NCBI GenBank assembly: GCA_022828595.1
Contig: JAKGHH010000002.1
Span: 73,008,383-73,072,382, forward strand
Source: Nelumbo lutea
Lineage: Eukaryota > Streptophyta > Magnoliopsida > Proteales > Nelumbonaceae
Length of the DNA stretch: 64,000 nt
Reading direction: 5' to 3'
Shown: positions 1-10,486 of the stretch, one piece after another
How the letters are laid out: every line of letters begins with the position of its first letter
Position numbering within the stretch: position 1 is the first letter of the stretch
Notes under the pieces: model-generated
What the model saw: the letters and a program-made list of their open reading frames with translations, nothing else
The model's database searches: none
Told to the model about the DNA's origin: nothing
Program-made: the position numbers and the translations under genes

Positions 1-175
1 TGTTTTTAAGTGTTTTGAAACAATTTCAAGTAAGTTCATACATCTGGATCTATAAAAAATGTCAAAATGTACACATAACTATTATCAAATAACATTTAAA
101 AATGTAGACAGAACCTAGGAAAACTTTGCCAAATTCCAGGGCATTGCTATTTCTTAAGAAAAGAATAACAATACC
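1..175. other. AT-rich flank without a gene
   Basis: No coding signal or structured repeat is visible in this short stretch. Its last five bases (171-175, ATACC) are the left target-site duplication of the gypsy element that follows. The same five bases recur at 11391-11395, so this sequence was originally contiguous with the sequence after 11395. Confidence 0.6.
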
Positions 176-1015
176 TGATGTTACGCGATCCGAGCACTCC
201 TAGTTGTGACGAACGGCACCTGAGACGAAGAGGAGCAAGAAGGATTCCCGGGGAGCTCACCCAGCGGGAACACTCCGATGCTTAAGTTTGAACTCTGAGA
301 AGATTCAAGGAAAATGCAGAGAAAGACTAAGAGTGCTGATAGTGCAAGCTTCAATACCTTTGCTTCGTGAGGATCGAGGTTCTCTTATACCGGAGCTCTG
401 TCAAATCGGGTGTAACCGCCTCTGCTGCAGCCGTTGCAGGGTACAGATTCGTCAGGCATACCATACTTTTCAGAGATGGCAGGCACGACGCCGCCTGACA
501 AGGGACGTGGGCGCTGCCTCCAAATCCGGCAGATATGGCTATGAGGCGAATCTTTCCTGCAGGTTGCTGAGCTACTTTGCACCGAACTACCTTGCACCGA
601 GGTGCCGAGGTGCGCCAAGGTGCTTGCACAGGGTCTGGCCTCAGGCAAGTATGGATAGAAGTATTGACGGTGCTGGCCCGAAGTGTTTTTACCTCGGGGC
701 ACTTAGCCAAAGGTCGGGGTGTTCCCTTCTTAGGAAGGAAGAGCTCGAGATTCATTAAGAGGAGCTCGGATCTCAAGAGGAGCTCGGGTCTCTTCGCATG
801 GAGGGAGCTCGGGGCACTCCACCCTTAGGGAGGATTTGGGGTGAACTGGGTCTTGCTTCTAAGTGAGTTGCCACATCCGCCGCGTCATTCGATCGGGCTC
901 CAGCGAGCTTGTCACGTCGAATTGTGGCCAGGCTATCATGGCTAAGTTATCACCTATGCCAGGTCATGTCCACATGTCCCTGTGCTACGAGGTCGGGCCA
1001 AATCACCCTACATCA
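176..1015 (-). repeat. 3' LTR of the Tat gypsy element (left copy)
   Basis: The 840-bp LTR has perfect TGATG/CATCA ends and matches the right copy at 10487-11390 along its length. Read on the minus strand, a TATA-like GTATAAGAGA lies near 385-395, as expected for the LTR promoter. ORFs read across this stretch are not conserved between the two LTR copies and are not genes. Confidence 0.92.
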
Positions 1016-1018
1016 ATT

Positions 1019-1031
1019 GCCCCACACTCCC
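1019..1031 (-). promoter_or_regulatory. Polypurine tract of the gypsy element
   Basis: On the minus strand this reads as GGGGAGTGTGGGG and ends three to four bases before the start of the 3' LTR. This is where a PPT primes plus-strand DNA synthesis. Purine richness and position both fit. Confidence 0.7.
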
Positions 1032-1323
1032 CGTGCTGGGGGTTCTGACCCAGTGCGGGGAGTCCACGATGTGCCAGGTGGATTTGGCTCGGGGCTTAGG
1101 CCTTCTTGTCCGCCAGCTCATTGGTCGGACCAGTTCACTACTCGGCTCAACCAGGAGCAGCCTGGGTCATGTACAGTTTACGTGCGGACGTCGCACGATC
1201 TATGGACTCTACGGACGTCAAAAAATGCACTAAACCGAATTCGCCTCGGGGGTCGTGTAGTCGATATTCTTGAGAACCGTCAGATCATTTTGATCTCGAC
1301 CATTGATGCCCGCGTACAGTGGC

Positions 1324-1331
1324 TATAAATA
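1324..1331 (+). promoter_or_regulatory. TATA box of the antisense ORF
   Basis: TATAAATA lies in the context GGCTATAAATAGTAGG, 160 bp upstream of the ATG at 1484. It is on the + strand, opposite to the gypsy genes. A transcript starting about 30 bp downstream would carry a leader of about 130 bases before the extra ORF. This points to the antisense gene having its own promoter rather than using an LTR. Confidence 0.55.
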
Positions 1332-1483
1332 GTAGGGGTCCTGGCCATTTTTCCCTCACCATAAGTTCTCAGCCTTCCTCTTGAGCTCGCGTCCAAAGCC
1401 TCTAGCTCGGGTCAGTTCTCCCCAGTTCAGTTGTCTTTCCTTGGTGAGTCACGTTAGCTTCCTTTTCTTCCAATTTCTTTTCA

Positions 1484-3395
1484 ATGTCTAGTTTTGATAG
1501 TCAGTTAGACGAGCCCAAGGTGGGTACCTCGGCTCAGGGTGACCCCACCAGAATCCAGTCTCCCGAAGCATGGGAAGCCTCGGGTAATCTGGTGTCCACC
1601 TCTCACCAGGGCCGGATGTCAGATAGGCTTGGCCCTTCCACCATGACCTTGGAGAGGCTCCGATACCTTATCCAGCTATACAATCTGCCTAGGGAGTATA
1701 CCTACAGTCTACCTGTGGGTAACTTCCTATGGGAACATGGCCCTGACGAGGTCGTAATCTTCCAGAAGCAGCTTATAGCCAGGCTTCGTCTTCCTTTCCA
1801 CCCTCTCATCGTAGAGGTCCTGAACCATGTCAACATCATAATACATCAACTTCACCCGAACTTCATCCGTAACGTGGTCGGAACCATTTCCCTCTGTTGT
1901 GAGTACGTCCTCCCCTTGAACTTAGATATTTTTTGTTCCATCCTGACAATAAAGAAGAACGCTTCATGCGTTCTCCCCAAGCACAGGAGGGCCTACTATT
2001 TGTTCCCTCTCCCAGGTTTCAAGCTGTTGCATAAGCTTCCTAGCAAAATTCCGGCCTGGAAGTAGGACTACTTCGTAGTCCGGAACATTGCGGGGTGGCC
2101 CTTCCCTACTCATTGGAGAGCAGCTATTCAAGACCCCGACATTATTTTGGATAAGAAGACAAGGGAGACGCTTCAATCATGGGCTAAGCTCGGGTTTAAT
2201 TACAAGGACTATATTGCCGAGAGCAAGCTCATACAGGCCAGCTTGAGCCCGGGTAGGTCATCTTACTTAGTACCTTAGTCATTTGGCTTGTACTTTTTTG
2301 AGTTTTACTAGTGCCAAGCTCTGTTGCAGGTCCCATGGAAGCAAAGAAGCTTAAGGGGGAGAAGCATTTCGATAACATGAAGGGGAGAAAGATCGCATTG
2401 AGTCCCCACAAGCCCCCACCCCCGAGCCCAAGCTCCTGCAGGCTCGTACTTCTGAGCCCGAGCTCCCCAATGCTTCTCCGATCATCAATTTGGAGGAGAC
2501 CTTACCACCTCGGAAGCCTGAGACATCGGCTGAGCCTGCTACGAAGGTAGTTGCGGAGCCTAAGGTCATAACCGGGGCCGCTGATGCAGTAGCTAAAGCC
2601 TCCATCGAGCCAATCCGCATAGCCGAGAAGGCGATTTCCAGTTCGGGGAGTCAAGAGGGAGCCCGAAGCATCCTAGTCCCTCAGTGCAGCCTTTGGAAGA
2701 GCAAGGGGGCTGTCTACGCTGAAGAGGTCTCGATCTGGGCCGACCTCACTCCTACTCAGCTCGGAGCCCGAGTTGCTACCCACACAATGGTGGTAAGTTT
2801 TTATTTATTTATTTATTATTATTACCTCTTCCAGCCTTTTTGTTAGGCGAACTCTGTCATGCATGCCTTGACCCTTCAGTCTGAGCCCAACCTGAAGTGG
2901 GCTCTGACTGCCGAGGAGTCGGCTCGTGCAGCCCATACTAATTTGAGGGCAGCTCACGGCTAAATCCACCAACTGGAGAGCGATGTTGTGGCCCAGAAGA
3001 ACGTCATCACAACACTGATGGCGAAGAAGGAAGAGTTGGCACGTGAGAGGGACATGCTTAGGAGCGAGGTGGACGCCCTCAAGGGAGAGGCGAAAGGCCT
3101 CAAGGAGAACAAGAAAGCCCTTTTGCATGAGGTGGAGTTCCTCAAGGCCGATATTGAGCAGAAGACTAAGATCTTCACCCAAGCCATAGAGGAGACAAAG
3201 ATCAAGGTTGTTACAGACTACATCCAATCAGACAAGTTCGATGTCATGCTAGGGGAGGCCTATCGTAAGGGCTTCAAACTCAACAAGTGGTTAATAGGGC
3301 ATACATACCCCGAGCTCGACACAAGCGCCATCACCACCTCATGGATCACAAACGACATAGCCTGTCAAGCTACAGAGGATCCGAATTCCGAATAG
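1484..3395 (+). pseudogene. Antisense extra ORF of the Tat element (putative gypsy-type transposon domain), three exons, broken
   Basis: This gene runs opposite to gag-pol. Exon 1 is about 1484-2252, intron 2253-2329 (GTAGGT...TTGCAG), exon 2 is 2330-2792, intron 2793-2846 (GTAAGT...GTTAG) and exon 3 begins at 2847. Exon 1 contains the TMTLERLRYLIQLYNLP region typical of the plant 'putative gypsy type transposon' family (Pfam PF04195, from memory). Exon 2 is Pro/Glu/Ala rich, and exon 3 encodes a heptad-rich coiled coil (3000-3200). Decay is clear: in-frame stops at 2063 and 2961, an apparent frameshift in the C-rich run near 2410-2425, and a stop at 3393 after which the same frame continues acidic. 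The molecular function of this ORF family is not known; a structural or Gag-like accessory role is only a guess. Confidence 0.75.
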
Positions 3396-3659
3396 GAGGA
3401 TGGTGACAAAGAGGCAGATGTCACCGATCGAGCTGAAGCTTCTGAGGAGGTCCCGCGCAGAGATGATGAGCCCCTGAAACAGTTGTTCTTTGTACTCCGA
3501 GCCTACGAGCTCGGTTTTAGTTTCCTCTTTCCCTTCTTTTTGTCGGGCTCATTGTATAGAACTATCTATTAATGAAATTAGCTTTTTTTGCCAAGTGTTG
3601 TTACTCGCCAAAGTGATTGCTTTATCTGAGGTGGTTTTCATGACGTACACCGATGTGAC

Positions 3660-4235
3660 TAGACCTGTTCATGGGTCGGGCTAGGCCGGGTTTGGGCCGA
3701 GCTTTCACTTGTCACTAATGAAAATATAATAGACCTGAGCCCGAGACCGGCTCAACCAACGGGCCTATCAGTTGGGCCCGAGCCCGGCCGTGGTAAAAAG
3801 CCCGAAACCCGAGCCCGACCGTGGTAAAAAGCCCGAAACCCGAGCCCAAGAACGAAGCCCGACCTAATTAAAAAAAAAAACAATTTTCCCTATTCAAATT
3901 AGAATTAAAAATTCTGATAATATTTTTTTCTATTTAATTGAACAATGGGCCTACAAGATGGTATTTTTCCCTTTCTTTTATATTTTAAAACACAATTTTA
4001 CATTCTTAAATAAAAAAAATTATTCAAATGAACATAATCACATAACTAATTTTAAGTTTAATATTAGGTCGGGTCGGGCCGGGCTATTTTGACAAAACTC
4101 GAGCCCGGCTCAAATTTACTATGGGTCGGGCTTTTTGGCCTGAATTTAAGCCCGCGGGCCTATAAGCATATTCAAGCCCGTCCAGGGGTCGGGCCGGGCC
4201 GGGCTGTCAGGCCACCCAACCCATGAACAAGTCTA
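3660..4235. mobile_element. hAT-like MITE inside the gypsy element
   Basis: Terminal inverted repeats TAGACCTGTTCATGGGT and (reverse) TAGACTTGTTCATGGGT enclose 576 bp rich in GGGTCGGGCC/AGCCCG runs around an AT-rich core. The flanks are an 8-bp near-duplication, GATGTGAC (3652-3659) and GAGGTGAC (4236-4243), 7 of 8 matching. An 8-bp duplication and TA-start ends fit hAT transposons. It has no coding capacity. Confidence 0.8.
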
Positions 4236-4649
4236 GAGGTGACTGACATAGTAAGGCATATGCTTGAGCTGTCTTCCAGTTGTACGCCGAGGTGAGCTAA
4301 GCATCGTGGAATCCATACCGATCTGCTTGCGTTTGATGAACTATGTATTGCGGTGTCGAGACCCTTAGTCAGCTTGGTATTTTAGCCCTTTAGCTGGAGG
4401 GGGGGGAGTGGCTTCAACCACTCTTAGAGTTCACTCGTGTCATAGAGGCGACTGGGTTATCACGCCGAGGTCTTTGTTAGTTCGGCATTTTGGCCCTTAG
4501 GCTCTGAGAGTGACTCATGGTCTACTCTTGGAGTTTGCCCATGCCATAGAAGCAGTTGGGTCTTATCGCGCCGAGGTCTTTGTTAGCTCAGAATTTTGGC
4601 CCTTAGGCTCTAGGAGTGGCTGGTGGTCTACTCATTTATTTATAGGTAA

Positions 4650-5700
4650 TATTGCCTTAGGTTGACAATATTTCATACTCGAGGTACTTGTTTCCCTTTT
4701 AGGGTTTTGAACTCATATGTTCCTTCCCCGAGCACCCGCTTTACTCTGTAGGGTCCTTCCCGATTCGGCCTGAGCTTACCAACACCGGGCTCAGGCACCA
4801 TAACCTTATGAAGAACCAGATCGCTGACGTGGAAAGTTCGCTTCTTGACCCTGGCGTTATAGTACCGAGATACTCTTCGCTGGTAGGCCGCGGTCCTAAT
4901 GTATGCGAGGTCTCGTACTTCATCAAATAGGTCGAGGTTGGTACGTAGCTCATCTTCTTTTGCCTTGTCATCATACGCTTATAGTCTCAGAGAGGGAACC
5001 TTGATCTCGGATGGAATGACTGCTTTGGTGCCGTAGGTGAGGTTAAAGGGGGTCTCTCCTATAGCAGTCTTCACCATGGTATGATAAGCCATAATACGCT
5101 GGGGCAGCTCATCTGCCCATAGTCCCTTAGCTCGGTCCAAGCGTGCATTTAGTCCGTAGAGGATAGCTCTGTTCGTGACTTCCACCTAACCGTTTGAGTG
5201 AGGGTGCGCCACTGAGGTGAAGTTCTACTAAATTCCCATATCTTGGCACCAGTTCTGGAATTTGATGTCCTCGAACTGCTTACCATTTCGAAGATCAGGA
5301 CCCGAGGTAGCCCAAAATGACACACTATGCTCTTCCAAAAGAAGTTCTACACATTCCAGGTTGTGATTGTTGTGAGGGGTTCAGCCTCAACCCACTTGGT
5401 GAAATAGTCAACTGCCACCACTAGGAACCCTCTTTGCCCTGTTGCTGGTGGGAATGGCCCGTGTATGTTGATCCCCCACTGTGCGAATGACCACAGGCTA
5501 GTGAGATATTTTAGGTTGGCGGCAGGTTGGTGGTGGATGTTGGCATGCTTCTGACACTTGTCGCATTTTTTGACAAGCTCGGTCGCATCTGTCGCAGTGC
5601 TTTCTAGGCGAGGGCTCTGCCCCCCAAGTGTCCGTCGCATAGGCCCTCATGAGTATTGTGGAGGACGAACCCGGCCTTAGAAAGTCGCAGGCTGCGCAAA
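4650..5700 (-). pseudogene. Gypsy integrase
   Basis: The minus strand shows an N-terminal His-His-Cys-Cys zinc module (CDKCQKHANIHH near 5540-5570) and the first catalytic Asp in VAVDYFTKWVEAE (about 5380-5420). The second catalytic block reads RNGKQFEDIKF near 5270-5300, where the usual Asp-Asn-Gly has become Arg-Asn-Gly. The Glu block (SNG-stop-VEVTNRAI) is at 5160-5190 and is interrupted by a stop. The C-terminal GPY-like region, 4741-4974, is in another frame. Integrase lies downstream of RT-RNaseH, as in Ty3/gypsy. Stops, frameshifts and the lost Asp make it inactive. Confidence 0.85.
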
Positions 5701-6029
5701 TAGGGGAGTGTGTAGGATCTTCGGTACAACCGTTCGTCTATCATGACGTATTTGGTTGCCTGACGCTCTACCCTTCTGGCGGCTTTACGATTTGCAAGGA
5801 GGGTCCCGTGTAGTAAGAAGCTCGCGAGCGGATCAATCTAGCTCGGCTCTGTTTGAACGACGGGAGCGACCTCCTCTGCCCCCCCTCCCCCCGAGAATGC
5901 TAAGTCGAGGTAAGTTCTCTACATACACGATTCTCATGGTGTTATCACTAGTGCTGACTAACCAGGATAGGGCATTGACCTCAGCGTTCTCTGATCTTGG
6001 GATTTGCTGGATGAATGTGACTGGAAGTT

Positions 6030-6321
6030 GAGTAGAGCCCCTCTTACTTTGGCTAAGTAAACTATCATGGTTGGCTCATGAGCTTCGTACTCACCCCTAA
6101 CCTGATTGACCACAAGCTAGGAATCAGTGCAGACGACAATGTGCTTGGCTTTCACTTCCTTTGGCAGATCCAGTCCAGCTAGTAGCACCTCGTACTTTGC
6201 TTCGTTGTTGGATGCCGCGAACTTGAAGCGTAGTGCATACTCCAGTTTCACACCGCTTGGCCCGTATAGAATGATCCCAGCTCCGCTGCCTTGCTGGTTT
6301 GATGAGCCATCTACGTGAAGG
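6030..6321 (-). pseudogene. Second (archaeal-type) RNase H domain of the Tat element
   Basis: After the RT-linked RNase H, the minus strand encodes a second RNase H. It has HVDGSSNQQGSGAG at about 6275-6315 (first catalytic Asp), SNNEAKYEVLLAGL at about 6175-6215 (Glu) and VCTDS at about 6125-6140 (Asp), the last followed immediately by a TAG. A stop also separates it from the preceding domain. A second RNase H of this kind between the gypsy RNase H and integrase is characteristic of Tat-lineage elements. All three acidic residues are visible although the frame is broken. Confidence 0.8.
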
Positions 6322-6323
6322 AT

Positions 6324-7773
6324 TTAGGGCTCCTCATCCCAATTCGTGCTTGGCCTAACTAGGAGAGATGCCGCACTGGTTGCTACTTCGTGATGCTTGA
6401 GCTCAACTGGCCTGGGAACCTTGGGCTCGCTCGTGCTGGGGACTTCAGAGCTAAAGGTGCATTCTGTGATGAAATCTGCTAAGGCTTGGGCCTTGATAGC
6501 AGTTTGCGGCTTGTACTGGAGCTCGTACTCGTTGAGATCGATGGCCCACTTCGTCAACCTTCCAGAGACCTCGGACTTGAGCAAGACTTGCCTCAAAGGT
6601 TTGTTGGTAAGGACAACGATGGTGTGAGTTTGGAAGTACGGATGAAGCTTTCAGGCTGCTATGACCAGTGCATAGGCTAGCTTTTCTATCTCTGGGTACC
6701 TTGTCTCTGCTCCCTACAACACTTTACTAACATAATAAATAGGTCGTTGGACCCGATCTACCTCTCTTATTAGTACCGAGCTGACCACCTCGTCACTTGT
6801 CGAGAGGTATAGTTCTAAAACATCACCCTCTTTGGGTCGGGTTAAGACTAGGATGCTGGCAAGGTACTTTTTGAGCTCGTTGAATGCAAGCTGGCACTCT
6901 TCGGTCCATTCAAAGCCTTTGCCTTTTATGACCTTAAAGAAGGGCAGGCAGCGATTTGTTGACTTGGACATGAAGCGTCTCAAAGCGGCTAACCGGTCGT
7001 TCAATTTCTGAACCTCCTTCAATTTTCGGGTTGGTCTCATTTCTAGGATGGCCTTGATTTTGTCCGGGTTAGCCTCAATGTTATGCTGGTTAACGAAGTA
7101 CCCTAGGAATTTACCCAAGGTGACACCGAAGACACACTTATTCGGGTTTAATTTCATATTAAACTTACGTAGAATTTCAAATACCAAATGCAAATCTTGT
7201 ATTAAATCATGTGAAAATTCGGTTTTGATGACCATGTCGTCTATGTAACACTCTATTTTTCTACCAATTAATGGCTCAAACAAATTATTTACAAGTCTCT
7301 AAAAAGTTGCCTCAACATTTTTCAACCCAAAGGGCATGACCTTGTAAAAGTACAGGTCGAGCTCGGTTATGAAGGCAGTCTTTTCTTCATCAGCTGGGTC
7401 CATCCTGATTTGGTTGTAGCCCGAATAGGCGTCCAAAAGCTCAGCAACTCATGCCCCAAGGTCGCGTCCACTAGATGGTCGATCCTAGGAAGTGGGAAGT
7501 GTCCTTTGGGCAAGCTCGATTCAGGTCGGTGTAGTCGACTTACATGCGCCATTTACCGTTAGACCTTTTCACCAAAACGGGGTTGGCCACCCAACTCGGG
7601 TAATGGACTTCCCTGATAAAATCGGTTGCAAGGAGCTTCTTGACTTCCTCATCAACTGCCCTCCATCGCTCTGGGGCTTGGTTGTGTTTCTTCAGTCTAA
7701 CGGGCCTAACTATATGATCAGTATTAAGCTTATGAGTTATAATGCTAAGGTCTATGCCGGGCATTTCTGCCAC
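6324..7773 (-). pseudogene. Gypsy reverse transcriptase with RNase H
   Basis: The minus strand opens with an RT N-terminal stretch (VDEEVKKLLATDFIREV, 7540-7773). Several stops and shifts follow (7290-7540), then the catalytic palm motif CYIDDMVIKT near 7235-7260 and the thumb (NPDKIKAILEM, about 7050). The RT-linked RNase H follows (LELYLSTSDEVVSSVLIRE, about 6765-6830) and continues to 6324. YIDD is intact, but at least three frame breaks prevent a single polyprotein. The order and motifs are those of plant chromovirus-unrelated (Tat/Athila-like) gypsy RT. Confidence 0.88.
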
Positions 7774-7931
7774 GGACCATGCAAAAATATCTAAATTCTC
7801 AAGTAAGAAACTTATCAGTTGAGATCGCAGAGGCTCATCAATAGAAGCGCCGATCTAATGTGCTTGAGCTGGGTCTCTGTTGAAGCCGAGATGGAGATGG
7901 TCTCTTTGGTGGGTGCGGCTCACTCCGCGCA

Positions 7932-8483
7932 CTACTCTATGGGTCGCTCCAGCTCGAGGTCATCTGCTACCTTGGCTTTTCCTTTGAGGGCGGCTACATA
8001 CCACTTGTGGGACTCAAGCTTATCACCTCGTGCCAGCCCGACTTCGAAGTCTGTAGAGAACTTCATTGCCAGATAGTAGGTAGAAGCCACTGCTCGTAAG
8101 GCGTGGGTGATGGGCTGACCTACTATTGCATTGTACGGGGAGGGAGTGGCGACCACCAAGAAATCATGGTTGAGCCTTACCACACTAGGCCAGGTGCCGA
8201 CCTCCACAATTATAGTGACTCTTCCCAAAGGCCTGACCTCCTCTCCGTTGAATCCGACCAGTGGAGTGTTTGTGGGCTTCATGTCACTTTCTTGGAGCTG
8301 AAGTTGGTCGAATGATGCCTTGAAGAGGATATCCGCTGAGCTGCCCCAGTCGACGAGGACACGCCTGACTTCAAAGTCGTTGATCTTTACCTTTATGACG
8401 AGCATGCCATCATGGGGATAGTGGACACCTCGCGTTCCATCCTCTATGAAGAAGATCAGGTCTTCCATCCTTGGCCGCTTCAA
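7932..8483 (-). pseudogene. Gypsy aspartic protease region
   Basis: An uninterrupted minus-strand frame of 183 codons contains VLVDWGSSADIL, the retroviral-type aspartic protease active-site loop with Asp retained. The usual Asn/Thr before Gly is Trp here. A downstream NAIVGQP block fits the second conserved strand of Tat proteases. It lies between the gag zinc finger and RT, as expected. The Trp substitution next to the catalytic Asp probably reflects decay. Confidence 0.8.
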
Positions 8484-8559
8484 GGGATTCTGTTCTTCCC
8501 TGGCGGCCTCGCGAACTGATGACCGAGCTACAGCCGAAGTGCAGCCCGCTACAATTGAA

Positions 8560-10405
8560 CCTCCGGCAATTACATGGATAGTCCCCCGGACTGGTCTCTC
8601 TTCGGGGGGCTACCTCTGCGGCTGTTCTGCCTACCTGCTGGATCGGGAGCATCTTTACTCTCTTCCCCTTGCCGACCTGCTTTATTACTATTATTGTTTT
8701 GTACAAAATTTCTCAGATATCCGCAATGGATGAGTTCTTCTATCTCATCGTGGAGGTTTTTACAATTCTCGGTACTGTGATCGTGATCTTTATGAAAACT
8801 ACAATACAATTTTTTATTTTTAACATTAGGGTCAACCTTCAACCTAGGTGGTCACTTCACATACGAGGCTTCCTTAATCGCCATGAGGATCTCGGCCCGC
8901 TTCACGTTGAGGGGCGTGTAGTCCCTTTCTATTGCTGGAGCTCGAAAAGGCTGATTTGGCTTTGCCCTCCGAGCTTGGTCCTTCTTCTTCTTGTTGTCGC
9001 CCTGAGCTGGGGGCTCTGGTTCCCTCTTTCTTTTCTCAGGGGCTTGCTCACCCTTCTGGTTGATCTCTTCCTCCGTCTCTATGAACCGATCTACGAGCTT
9101 GAGGAACTCGGTCACGGTCTTGGGTTGGTTGACAACCACATGCCACTTGAACTCTTTATGAGTGATGCCTCGCTTGGCCGCAGTGAGCCGAACTACGGGG
9201 TCTAGGTCAGGTATTTGTAAGCAAGCGTCATTGAACCACTTGATGTAGCTTCAGATGGACTCCCCTTCCTTCTGAACTATGCCAAGGATGCTATCTTGGG
9301 TTCTTGGGCACCTCTTGTTGGTGACAAAGTGGGAGGTAAAGACTTGCACGAATTGCGCCCAGCTTCTTATCAAACCGAGTGCGAGGTTTCGGTACTAGGT
9401 GCGGGCTACCCCTTTGAAGGTGGTGGAGAAGGCCACACACATGCAGGATTCACTGTCTCTTGTCAGGTGCATCTGAGACTAAAAGGCGTCCACATGATCA
9501 TTCGGATCGAAGGGTCCATCATACTTGTCTAGTGGAGGGATCTTGAAGTCCCTTGGCATGGGGATAGCAAGGAGCTCTGGTGACAGAGGGGAAGGAACTG
9601 AAAGAAGCGGAGTAGCTTTTGCCTCACCCGAGCTTACCTCTTCCTTGCGTTTGAGTTCGGGCAGATCGTGGGTGGCATCTCGGCGAGCTCGGCGATGCCT
9701 TTGCTGCTTCTTAGCTGGCTCGGCGTTGGTGATGCTGGCCTTGGTATTACCGAGCTCGATGGGCCTAGGGAAAGACTCATACTACTGTTGGTAGCTGCGA
9801 ACAGCGTTGTCCTAGGTCGGCGGCCAGCACCTCGAATCAGTTTTTGGAAAGTGGGAGCTCGAAACTGCAAACGTTGAGGCAACGCGGGCCTAATTGGCTG
9901 GGAAGCCCCCGACTTGAGTTGCAGGCTGCGAGGCAAGGGTAGATGGCCTCTCCTTCCTCCCGTGAGACGATAACGAGGTCTCTCCCCGATGGGAAGGAAG
10001 TTCGTTCCGGCGACAGGGCTTGGCTTGCTGTGTGGCTGGATGCCGAGGAGGGAGTGAAGGAAACTATTGCTGATACTGGTATTGGGAAACCTAGTGTAGC
10101 ACTTGCTACTGATAAAGCTGAAGCTGCTGGAACTGTTGCATCTGAGCCTGCATGGCTCGCATGCACTGCATCAGGTCCTCAAGCTGGCCTTGGCTAGCCA
10201 CCCAAGGGGGGATGGTGGGTTCAGCGTAGGTTGTTCCGATCGTAGAGGGAAGTGGAACATTCACGGGTGCCACTGTCTAAGGCACGTTCAGACTGGGAAC
10301 TCCGTCCACAGAGAGGGGGATGGTGAACTGTCCGATGCAGATAGTGGGAAACTGGGGTTGTTCCTCATAGGCGTTTTGGCGTCCGGCATTGCTAGAGGAA
10401 GCCAT
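8560..10405 (-). pseudogene. Gypsy gag
   Basis: A gag frame can be followed from an ATG at 10405 (MASSSNAGRQNAYEE) through several stops. A conserved capsid-like stretch lies around 9480-9570 (PLDKYDGPFDPNDHVDAF), with its continuation at 9130-9330. A lysine-rich segment (8852-9139) and a zinc knuckle of the Tat type (YCSFHKDHDHSTENC, about 8790-8830) follow. A capsid domain followed by a CCHC finger is standard for gag, the RNA-packaging protein. Multiple stops and shifts make this copy non-functional. Confidence 0.82.
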
Positions 10406-10466
10406 GGATGCTGATGAGTTCTTTGGAGAAGGTTGCACAGAGATTAGAGGAAGGCCTTTTGAAGCG

Positions 10467-10484
10467 TTCCCACAGACGACGCCA
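10467..10484 (-). promoter_or_regulatory. Primer binding site of the gypsy element
   Basis: Directly inside the right LTR the minus strand reads TGGCGTCGTCTGTGGGAA, starting two bases after the LTR. TGGCGYCGTY-type sites are common in plant Tat/Athila elements and pair with the 3' end of a tRNA. I cannot assign the tRNA with certainty by eye. Confidence 0.7.
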
Positions 10485-10486
10485 AA

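Noticed and set aside
288..1328. Several ORFs of 60-156 codons on both strands
   Set aside because: They lie within the gypsy LTR or its PPT-proximal spacer, are not maintained between the two LTR copies and show no domains.
5756..6680. + strand ORFs over the gypsy integrase and RNase H region
   Set aside because: They are antisense shadows of recognisable minus-strand pol domains.
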